This document shows, piece after piece, positions 14,684 to 21,812 of a stretch of DNA of 64,000 bases. A program made the position numbers and the translations under genes. Each line of letters begins with the position of its first letter. Position 1 is the stretch's first letter. Under the pieces are notes generated by a model that had not been told where the DNA came from, searched no databases, and saw only the letters and a list, made by a program, of their open reading frames with translations. The DNA is from Microbacterium oleivorans (GTDB taxonomy: Bacteria; Actinomycetota; Actinomycetes; Actinomycetales; Microbacteriaceae). The stretch spans positions 387,376-451,375 of the forward strand of contig NZ_MAYO01000002.1 in assembly GCF_001691565.1 (NCBI RefSeq). Direction: 5' to 3'.

Positions 14684-16024
14684 ATGGGGGTATCGGCCGT
14701 CTCGGAGCAGGTCATCCTTCAGTTGGGAGACCTGCACTTCACCGGATTCAAGGACGCCACGACGAACGTCGACAATCACGATCGGTCAACGCCGGGACGG
14801 CTCGATTCAACACTAGGGCTGCCCATACCTACAGCTATTCGTCGGGCTCTGGTCGAGCAGATCAACAAATCTCCTGGCGCGATGATCGCGATTTGCGGCG
14901 ACATCACCACTCAGGGAAACAGGGAAGACTTCATAGGTGGCGTAGATTTTCTTGCCGATACGCTCGCCGATCCGCTTTTGGCTGTGCGTCCGCACGAGGA
15001 TCATGTTCATCTAGTCCCAGGCAATCACGACGTCAGCTTTAAAGGTGATCAGCCGTTCACAAGTTTTGAAGATATCTCGAGGTTCGACGTTCTTGCCGAC
15101 ATCTGCAGAACCGCCGGGTTAGGGATCCTGGCGACGAGTCTCCGCCACACCACCATCACGCTCCCGCGGGGGGATGCGGGCTTGAGCGTCTTGAGTGTCA
15201 ACACGTCCCGCGGGGCGGGGGCGACCCGACGTGATCTGCCGGGCGGCTCCGATGACGCGCTCCTCGACGCGCTTGTAGCGGAAATTGGGGGATCGGTAGA
15301 CATTCACGGAATTTTGAAGAAGCACGCGCCTGAGAGTTCGGCGGCTGAAGTGCTGGATGTGCCTTTACTGCATCCTGAAGAACTGCATCAGATCGCCGGT
15401 CATTGGAGCACTCTGAGCACCAGGTATATGCCGGTACTGCTGGCTCACCACGGTCTTCTGCCGCAGCACACTCCTCGATTGAACCCCTACACAGAGATGG
15501 CCAACGCCGGCCAAGCTCGCAAAGAACTCACGAAGCTGAATCGATCCGTACTCTATCTCCACGGACACATCCACGAGCACGTCGTGGAGGTTGTCGACTT
15601 TCCGCGGGCGGCGGATGTTATGCCGATGCATAGTCGAGCGATTATCGTTGCCGCCCCGGAACTGAAAGTGGGCTTCAACAAGGTATCGGTTGTCTTCGAC
15701 GCCAAGGGATCCCCACTTGGTGTCCGCGTTGAGAAGTTTCGCATCAACCCAGGCGAGCAGACAGTCTCTCGCGAGCCAGACCTTATTGAGGTCTCGCTAG
15801 CGCGCCGCCCGAGTCTTACTGCAAACCAAAGGAAGGTGCTTGAGTTCGCAGTTGCCAGAGGCTCGGTGATGGGGATTGAACTCGCCGAGCACGCGGCAGG
15901 ACTTACGCCCCCGTTGGACCGCCCCGGTGTCGAGTCTCTTGTGGAGACCCTTTGCTGGTCTGGTTTGCTCCGTCGCAACTCCCCGCCGAGCACGCCGTTC
16001 GAGGATACGGGGTACCTGCTTTGA
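14684..16024 (+). CDS. Calcineurin-like metallophosphoesterase with C-terminal winged-helix-like tail
   Basis: Encodes 446 residues from the ATG at 14684, ten bases after GGAGG; the ATG at 14675 is too close to it. All metal-site blocks of the Icc/CpdA-like phosphoesterase fold are present: Asp16 and His18 in GDLH, Asp73 in CGDITT, GNHD at 113-116, LLAHHG, and HGHIH at 293-297. These bind two metals and hydrolyse phosphodiesters such as cyclic nucleotides or nucleic acid. The last about 75 residues (TANQRKVLEFAVARGSVMGI, VESLVETLCWSGLLRR) look like a winged helix. It is first in a four-gene overlapping operon. It could be the effector nuclease or could degrade a signal nucleotide; both are inference. 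Confidence 0.85.
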   Translation: MGVSAVSEQVILQLGDLHFTGFKDATTNVDNHDRSTPGRLDSTLGLPIPTAIRRALVEQINKSPGAMIAICGDITTQGNREDFIGGVDFLADTLADPLLAVRPHEDHVHLVPGNHDVSFKGDQPFTSFEDISRFDVLADICRTAGLGILATSLRHTTITLPRGDAGLSVLSVNTSRGAGATRRDLPGGSDDALLDALVAEIGGSVDIHGILKKHAPESSAAEVLDVPLLHPEELHQIAGHWSTLSTRYMPVLLAHHGLLPQHTPRLNPYTEMANAGQARKELTKLNRSVLYLHGHIHEHVVEVVDFPRAADVMPMHSRAIIVAAPELKVGFNKVSVVFDAKGSPLGVRVEKFRINPGEQTVSREPDLIEVSLARRPSLTANQRKVLEFAVARGSVMGIELAEHAAGLTPPLDRPGVESLVETLCWSGLLRRNSPPSTPFEDTGYLL

Positions 16025-17940
16025 CATCACAGACGCTGGCCCATTTTTTCGATGACCGGTGGGAGCAGGATCGCATACAGCACTTCTACTACCTTGACAC
16101 TCCGGCCTATCGAAAGGTCTCGCGACTAGCCAAACATGTCGTGCTGAAAGGACACCGAGGCACGGGAAAAACAACGCTCCTGCGGGCACTCGATTGGCGG
16201 GAGCGGCAAGCGAACTCTCACTTACGAGCAGCCCTCGGGCCCGATCCATGGGCCGACGGTGTTATTGGGTGTTTCCTCCAGATCAAGCTTCTCCCGGTCG
16301 ACATGCTTGACATCTGGTTGCGGGAAAGCAGTGACCAAGTCCGTTACACAGTCATCTCTAGCTACTTGCGGGCGACGTGGATCGTCGAGATTTGTAGGGC
16401 AATCGCGGGACTGAACAGGGAGCGCAGATTCGCTACCTACAGCGAAGAGTTGGCAGACCTCAATCCGATAGCGGAATCGGTGTGGGCCTGGACTCCTGCT
16501 GTGCTCAAAATCCGGCCCATCGGTCCAGCCGACGTGATCTCGCTACAGGATGTGGATCGTCTGGGGCGAGCTGTGATGAAATACCTTCGTTCGGCAGCTG
16601 CTATCGAGTTGCCCAGCCCGGAGGATGCACTCGATCAGCTTGATCTGCTGGAGATGGCTTCGATCACATCGCAAGTGTTCGGTGCCCTCGCTTCGCTCGT
16701 GTCCAGACTTGGTGGGCACGAGGCTTGGACCTTCCGAATTTGCATGGATGAGGGAGAGTTTCTCTCTGAAGATTGGGCTGTGGCCGTTAGAACCCTCATC
16801 AGGGAGACGGATGCTCCGGTTTATTTGGCCGTATCTGTGCTGCATTCGCTCGGCACGACAACCCGAGCGGACGGCGTTTCGCTGTCAATCGATGATCGAG
16901 AGATAGTGGATCTCGACGATAGAACCGCCGAGGACATGATTTCGCTGCTCAATGGCGTGTTGCGAGCGCGAATGGAGGTGGTCGGTCTTGACCGGTCCAG
17001 TTTTGACCTGAAGCAATTCTTGGGCAATCCTGACCTGAATGAGCTGCTGGAGATTGCCGTGTCACGTTCGGAGACGCGGGAGGCTGAGCGGTTTAGGCGC
17101 CGATATGCGGACAAGTCAGCTGACCCAATTCGAGATCACTTGCTAGCGAATGATGCCATAAGGAGCGGTGAAGTGCTGAGCCGCCGAGAGGAGAGCGCCG
17201 GTTATCGAAAGAAGAAGATTGCCGGGTATCTGAATCTTTTGGGTTCCATTGGCGTCGATCGTCCCACCTACGCGGGATGGCGTATCGCGGTGAACATGGC
17301 TGACAACAGCGTTCGCGATTTTATACGGTTCCTCAGATATGCGATGGAGATAGGCAATCGGAGCGAACCGGAGTTGGCCACGAACCGAGACGTGGCTCGT
17401 TTTCTGTCCCTCAGGCAAATAGATTTCCGCACCCAGGATGGAGCGCTGGACCGTTTGGGGCGGCGGAAGCTCGAATCGATGTCGGCGACACTTGTAGATC
17501 ACTTTGCCGCTTCCGCAGTTATTCGACTGTTTGGCGAGGTGTCTCACCGAGGCGACTTCTATCTTTCTGGTCGAATGGGCAAGCCGAACGCAAACCGTAT
17601 AGTTATCCGCGATCCCGGTCGATCAGTTGAGCCGCGCGCTTCCTTTGGGGCATTTCTTTCGCTACTGCGTGATGCGGCAAGCTACGGCTACATTGCGGAC
17701 TTGAGTATCGTCGACGGCAGAGTCACTTGCCGGGTGAATAGGTCGTTCGCGAGACATTTCGGGTTCAGCTACTGGAAACCCCAATACGAAACATCGGTGT
17801 CGTTCAAGCTGGTTGAGCGCGCCATTGAAGACCCCGACGCCCCACCGAGCCGTTGGCTCGAGCCGGTGGCGGCCCGACGCTTGACAAGAAACCAGGCTGC
17901 GTTGCCAGGTTTTGAGGACTGGGCGGAGGGCGGCTCGTGA
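16021..17940 (+). CDS. ORC/CDC6-like AAA ATPase
   Basis: Encodes 639 residues from a TTG at 16021 that overlaps the previous stop as TTGA. Longer in-frame starts back to 15952 would overlap the phosphoesterase by 70 bases. The Walker A motif GHRGTGKTT is at 44-52 with Lys50. Walker B is ICMDEGE with Asp243-Glu244. The N-terminal YYLDTPAYRKVSRLAKHVVLKG leads into the P-loop as in STAND/ORC-type ATPases. The C-terminal half is helical and may carry winged helices (GYLNLLGSIGV, VDHFAASAVIRLFGEV). In defence operons such ATPases act as sensors or motors. Its role with the phosphoesterase is unknown. Confidence 0.8.
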   Translation: MTSQTLAHFFDDRWEQDRIQHFYYLDTPAYRKVSRLAKHVVLKGHRGTGKTTLLRALDWRERQANSHLRAALGPDPWADGVIGCFLQIKLLPVDMLDIWLRESSDQVRYTVISSYLRATWIVEICRAIAGLNRERRFATYSEELADLNPIAESVWAWTPAVLKIRPIGPADVISLQDVDRLGRAVMKYLRSAAAIELPSPEDALDQLDLLEMASITSQVFGALASLVSRLGGHEAWTFRICMDEGEFLSEDWAVAVRTLIRETDAPVYLAVSVLHSLGTTTRADGVSLSIDDREIVDLDDRTAEDMISLLNGVLRARMEVVGLDRSSFDLKQFLGNPDLNELLEIAVSRSETREAERFRRRYADKSADPIRDHLLANDAIRSGEVLSRREESAGYRKKKIAGYLNLLGSIGVDRPTYAGWRIAVNMADNSVRDFIRFLRYAMEIGNRSEPELATNRDVARFLSLRQIDFRTQDGALDRLGRRKLESMSATLVDHFAASAVIRLFGEVSHRGDFYLSGRMGKPNANRIVIRDPGRSVEPRASFGAFLSLLRDAASYGYIADLSIVDGRVTCRVNRSFARHFGFSYWKPQYETSVSFKLVERAIEDPDAPPSRWLEPVAARRLTRNQAALPGFEDWAEGGS

Positions 17941-18929
17941 GTCGTCGCCGGATCGTCTCTCAGAGCGTCGCGGTTGATTCTATCGAAGTCAGCATTGAGG
18001 ACGTCGACCTACTGATCGGTGGGGCAACTTGGGACGCGCGGTGCCTCGTGGTGAACGACATCTCGTACCGGAATCGGGTCACGCACGCGATGCTCCTGAC
18101 CTTCGAGGATCGCGGTACTTCGGGCAGAGTAGACATTCACGAGGGACTTCTTCGCGAAGGAATGAGCAGGGTTTCTGATAATCCGCTACTGACGCTACAG
18201 ATTGATACATCCGCGCTTGTAGGAGCATGGGCGATGTTCCGTCGCGCTGTGCTCAATGTCTATGAGGCTGTTGGCCGACCTCTCCGCGTCGCCGTCGACC
18301 TGAATAGCGTGCCCCGCTACCTAGCGTTGAGTTTGCTCGGGTTTGGCGCAAAGACGGGAGTGGTGGCGAGCTTCTCAGCGATCTACTCCGCTGCCCGGGC
18401 CTACATCAACGAGAGCAGCTCACTTTCTTTCACCGAAGGATCCTGGAAGCCTCGGGCTATCCCTACCCTGGGTGAGGGAGCGTTTCCGAGTGCTCGCTCT
18501 GTGCTCGTCGTGTCCGGTGGTTTCGAGGGAGATCACACCCTCCGCCTCGTTAACGCGCTCGAACCCGACCGAGTGATCGTCGCGCTGACGACCGGGATCC
18601 GTGTCGAGCACGATCGGATGGCCCAACGCGCGAGCGTCAACCTCGCGGAGGACTATCTGCTTGCTGAGGGGGGCGTTGTGACCTTGCCTGCGCAGGACCT
18701 CGCGAGCTCAGTCGAGAAGCTCGAAGCTTCGCTCTCGCGTTTCTCAGAGGAAGGTGAGGATGTCGCGCTGAGCTTCCTCCTGAGCGGCACGAAAATCGCG
18801 GCGCTCGCTATGGGTTTATACGCTGTAGATCACGGGGTTGCGCAGGTGTACTACGCGGAACCCGAGCGACGTCTGGAATCGAGCGCGGTGGAGATCGAGT
18901 GGCACACAGTAGTTACGATCGCGCTTTGA
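17937..18929 (+). CDS. CARF-like Rossmannoid protein (unknown family)
   Basis: Encodes 330 residues from a GTG overlapping the ATPase stop as GTGA. Two alternating strand-helix halves are visible. The first has LLIGGATWDARC at 25-36 and VAVDLNSVPRYLALSLL at 118-134. The second begins with SVLVVSGGFEGDH (188-200), continues through DRVIVALTTG, and ends with FLLSGTKIAALAMGLYAV (280-297) and a strand AQVYYAEP. The SGTK loop after a strand followed by an Ala-rich helix recalls the GTK loop of CARF domains, which bind cyclic oligoadenylates. There is no obvious effector domain. Assignment to CARF-like folds is my inference; I do not recognise a named family. Confidence 0.6.
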   Translation: MSRRRIVSQSVAVDSIEVSIEDVDLLIGGATWDARCLVVNDISYRNRVTHAMLLTFEDRGTSGRVDIHEGLLREGMSRVSDNPLLTLQIDTSALVGAWAMFRRAVLNVYEAVGRPLRVAVDLNSVPRYLALSLLGFGAKTGVVASFSAIYSAARAYINESSSLSFTEGSWKPRAIPTLGEGAFPSARSVLVVSGGFEGDHTLRLVNALEPDRVIVALTTGIRVEHDRMAQRASVNLAEDYLLAEGGVVTLPAQDLASSVEKLEASLSRFSEEGEDVALSFLLSGTKIAALAMGLYAVDHGVAQVYYAEPERRLESSAVEIEWHTVVTIAL

Positions 18930-19804
18930 ACGCTCCAAATGCCGGGGTCTGCGAATCGCCGCTGCGGTGGGCGGGCGGGAAGCGTAGGCTCCTCCCGCTC
19001 CTCAGGTCCATATTGCCGCATCATGTCGATCGGATAGTTGAGCCGTTTTTCGGTGGGGGAAGTGTTTCATTCGGGTTATCGTCTGTGCGGGCGCACGGCA
19101 CCGATTCCAATGCAGATCTCGTCAATTTTTACGACCAGTGCAAGATCAACCCGCTGGGCATCATCGACGGTCTGCGGCCGCTCGCTGATGACTCTCAGAC
19201 ATATCAGCGGATAAGAAGCGAAGAGCCCACGACTGGACTGGGGCGGGCCATAAGGTTCACGTATCTGAACAGGACGGCATACTTCGGTCTCTATCGAACG
19301 AATCAACAAGGACTCTTCAACGTTCCATACGGAGGCGGAGGGCGCTTACGGCTAGACACTCTTGAAGCCGGCCTGCTACGTCTTTCTAAGGTTCTCGATC
19401 GGGTGACGGTCGAATGCAACGATTACCTGACTTTGTTGTCGAATGTCGAATCTTCCGACGTGGTCTTCATCGATCCGCCTTATGGAACTAAGGGTGACTT
19501 TCCGTTCCGACGCTACGGGTCTCTGGTCTTTACGCACGCGGATCATAGAAGGCTCGGAGTCGAAGCGAATCGTTGTCGCTCCCTCGGAGCGACGGTCATT
19601 CTGACTCTCCCGGGCGATGGCGATGTTCTCGATGCGTACGCTGGTTGGTCGGTTATCGGCGAACGCACCCGTGGCGGCAAGATTGTGGAACTGTGCATCG
19701 CCTCGGCGCCCCTCCGAGCTTCGCATCTCAAATCCGGCGGGTGGCAAACTGTAAGCGGCGAACTGCCGATTTATCGGGGCTCTTTGTCGGCCACGGGAAC
19801 TTGA
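18899..19804 (+). CDS. D12-class (Dam-type) adenine-N6 DNA methyltransferase
   Basis: Encodes 301 residues from a GTG at 18899, five bases after GGAG and 31 bases inside the previous gene. A TTG at 18926 is an alternative start. Motif X LRWAGGKRRLL (22-32), motif I EPFFGGGSV (48-56) and motif IV DPPY (192-195) are intact, so it should transfer methyl from SAM to adenine N6. YLNRTAYFGLYR and NVPYGGG are typical of the Dam/D12 target-recognition region. Dam-like enzymes often modify GATC, but the site here cannot be read. Placed last in the operon, it could mark self DNA. No restriction endonuclease of a known type is adjacent. Confidence 0.88.
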   Translation: MAHSSYDRALNAPNAGVCESPLRWAGGKRRLLPLLRSILPHHVDRIVEPFFGGGSVSFGLSSVRAHGTDSNADLVNFYDQCKINPLGIIDGLRPLADDSQTYQRIRSEEPTTGLGRAIRFTYLNRTAYFGLYRTNQQGLFNVPYGGGGRLRLDTLEAGLLRLSKVLDRVTVECNDYLTLLSNVESSDVVFIDPPYGTKGDFPFRRYGSLVFTHADHRRLGVEANRCRSLGATVILTLPGDGDVLDAYAGWSVIGERTRGGKIVELCIASAPLRASHLKSGGWQTVSGELPIYRGSLSATGT

Positions 19805-19943
19805 TCTGGACCAGTCCCATTCAGGCTAGGTGCCCGAACACAAAGCGCTGCCGAGCCAGCATGGTTGTGCACCCATCGCGTAAACGTCAGCGCGACATCC
19901 GCTAGCCTCGGTTCCACATGACCCGTCGAACCGGGAGGCGATC

Positions 19944-20228
19944 ATGATCTATGCGATCGTCCCCTTCCTGCGCGTCGTTATCGAAGTCCTCGGGCGCATC
20001 GTCGCTGTCGACCCATCTATGAGCGCCCCCGCCCTTACCGTCGCGCTCCTCGCGCTCGCCGTCCTCACGCTCGCACTCCTCGCGACCGCGCTCTACGCGG
20101 CCAGTCGCGGGTCCGCCCCGCATCCCACCCGTCGCATCGAACTCACAACGCCGCTCGCTCAGAGCGACCCCGATGCGCCGGGACACATCCGCCGTCGCGG
20201 ACCCAGTCGGGTGACTGCGGCCGCGTAG
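19944..20228 (+). CDS. Small membrane protein preceding YidC paralogue
   Basis: Encodes 94 residues with GGGAGG before the ATG. One or two hydrophobic segments (about 5-22 and 28-52) are followed by a basic cytoplasmic tail (HPTRRIELTTP, HIRRRGPSRV). Small proteins of this form commonly precede an actinobacterial YidC paralogue (DUF6412-like, from memory), which fits the next gene. TAGCCT at 19903-19908 is a possible -10 box. Its role may be to support the insertase, which is inference. Confidence 0.65.
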   Translation: MIYAIVPFLRVVIEVLGRIVAVDPSMSAPALTVALLALAVLTLALLATALYAASRGSAPHPTRRIELTTPLAQSDPDAPGHIRRRGPSRVTAAA

Positions 20229-20312
20229 CGTCGAACCGTCCGGGCACCGTGTGTCCCGGCATCCGTTCGCGGCCGATCAGCCGACCCTGATCGCTCCGAC
20301 GAACGGAACCCC

Positions 20313-21035
20313 GTGGACATCACCATCCTGCCTGTCATCTTCACCCTGCTCGACCTCACCTCCCGCGGCCTCATCGGCCTGACCTCGCTCCTCACGCCGT
20401 GGACGGGAGCGTTCGCGGGCGCGCTCGCCATCGTGCTCGTGACCCTCGTGGTGCGGGCGGCGCTCATCCCCGCCGGCATCGCCCAAGCTAAAGCCGACCA
20501 GGCGCGCATCCGCCTCGCTCCGCGCCTGCGGGAACTCCAGACCCGCTACCGCGGCAACCGGGAACGCCTGCAACGCGAAACCATGGAGCTCTACCGCTCC
20601 GAGAACGTGTCGCCGTTCGCCAGCTGCCTGCCGATCCTCATCCAAGCGCCGATCGTCGGCCTGCTGTACTCCGTATTCATCCACCCGAGCCTCGCCGGGC
20701 ACGCCAACGAGCTGCTGTCGCAGACTCTGCTCGGCGTGCCGCTCGGCACGAGCCTGTTCCACGCCGTGTCGACCGGGACCGCCGGCCTCGCGACCTGGCT
20801 GGTCATCGGATGCCTCGTCCTGGCGATCGCGGCGGTGGGGGAGATCACGCGGCGGGCCTTTCGGATCACGCCGATTGAAGGAGCGCCGGGGGTTCCGGTC
20901 GCGATGCTCGGGGCGCTGCAGTTCATGACCGCGGTGGTGGCGGTGTTCGTTCCGCTCGCGGCGGGGATCTATCTGCTGACGACGGTGATGTGGACGCTGG
21001 GGCAACGATTGGTGCTCCGGCGGGTGTTCGGGTGA
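20313..21035 (+). CDS. YidC/Oxa1-family membrane protein insertase (paralogue)
   Basis: Encodes 240 residues from a GTG. The Oxa1 core is clear: five membrane helices, the hydrophilic groove Arg in VTLVVRAALIPAG, and the cytoplasmic loop RLRELQTRYRGNRERLQRE before the conserved PILIQAPIVGLLYSVF. It lacks the long periplasmic domain of Gram-negative YidC, as in Gram-positives. It would insert small membrane proteins with or without SecYEG. It sits away from rnpA/rpmH and next to a small membrane protein, so it is a second copy rather than the housekeeping gene. Confidence 0.85.
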   Translation: MDITILPVIFTLLDLTSRGLIGLTSLLTPWTGAFAGALAIVLVTLVVRAALIPAGIAQAKADQARIRLAPRLRELQTRYRGNRERLQRETMELYRSENVSPFASCLPILIQAPIVGLLYSVFIHPSLAGHANELLSQTLLGVPLGTSLFHAVSTGTAGLATWLVIGCLVLAIAAVGEITRRAFRITPIEGAPGVPVAMLGALQFMTAVVAVFVPLAAGIYLLTTVMWTLGQRLVLRRVFG

Positions 21036-21066
21036 CGCGCACCCAAACCGGCGCAGACTCCCGGGC

Positions 21067-21690
21067 CTACTCGGACGACCAGCCCGCCGCGATGCGGGTG
21101 CATCCCGCTCGCTTCGCGGCGAGGTCGACGAGGTCCCGTTCGAAAGCCGCGACCTTCGGGTCGAGGTGATCGTCCGCGGTCCGGTGCCTCGCCAAAAGGT
21201 CGAGATTGGCTCGCGCCGTGTGGTTCGTGCCCTCGAGCGCCGCCCGCAGAGCCTCCACCGCGACGCGCAGATCCGCCTCGACGTGCGGGTTGCCTATGTC
21301 GGCCAGCAGCCTGACCTCCTCGAGGAGAGAAGCCGCGACCCGGCCGACGTCCAGCGCCGACGCGACGGCGACGACCGTCGCGTCCCGAACCGCCCGCTCG
21401 CGGTCGGGACCCTGGTCCATCGCGAGAGCCGCACCGAAAGCCGCGGACCGGACGCCGTCTTCCTCGGCGGCATCCAGCGCCAGGCGCCGCGTGCGGCTCA
21501 ATCGTTGCTCGGCCTGTCGAGCCTCGGGGTCATCGTCGGTGTATGCCGCCACCATTCCCAGCAACCCTGCGGCGATGCCCGTCATCACGCCGCAGGCGGC
21601 TCCACCACCCGGTGCCCCCTTCGCCTGCGCGAGACGGTCCACCCATTCCGCGACCGGCGTCTCCGCGGGGTCGATGTCATCGCTGGCCAT
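21067..21690 (-). CDS. Cyclodeaminase/cyclohydrolase (FTCD_C) family protein
   Basis: Encodes 207 residues. The glycine-rich motif AQAKGAPGGGAACGVMTG near the N-terminus and the all-helical remainder match the formimidoyltetrahydrofolate cyclodeaminase domain. These enzymes convert formimino-THF to methenyl-THF, or hydrolyse methenyl-THF, in one-carbon metabolism. No formiminotransferase domain or histidine-degradation gene is nearby, so the actual substrate is uncertain. Confidence 0.8.
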   Translation of the reverse strand: MASDDIDPAETPVAEWVDRLAQAKGAPGGGAACGVMTGIAAGLLGMVAAYTDDDPEARQAEQRLSRTRRLALDAAEEDGVRSAAFGAALAMDQGPDRERAVRDATVVAVASALDVGRVAASLLEEVRLLADIGNPHVEADLRVAVEALRAALEGTNHTARANLDLLARHRTADDHLDPKVAAFERDLVDLAAKRAGCTRIAAGWSSE

Positions 21691-21812
21691 GCGACGACGC
21701 TACCCGTGCGGCTCCCGGTGACGAAGCCGGGGGAGGGGCCGGCGAGCATACGTCCGCGGTCGCCCACTGCAACCCTTCGAGGCGAAAAGACACCGTGATC
21801 TACCGTGACATC

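Larger units (their letters stand above)
14600..19943. other. Low-GC genomic islet with candidate defence operon
   Basis: From the tRNA end to about 19.9 kb, base composition drops: two sampled 60-base lines hold 48% and 58% G+C, against about 70-75% in flanking genes. Codon use becomes mixed, and the signature heptamer GGATGCC (or its complement), found eight times in the next 4.2 kb, does not occur in these 5 kb. No integrase, transposase or clear att repeat is visible, so the islet may have arrived by homologous replacement at a hotspot. It carries four overlapping genes on the plus strand. Confidence 0.75.

Noticed and set aside
19813-19830. Partial match to the tRNA-Arg 3' end (AGTCCC...CAGG) as a right att site
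   Set aside because: Only about ten scattered bases match, which is not enough to call an integration repeat.
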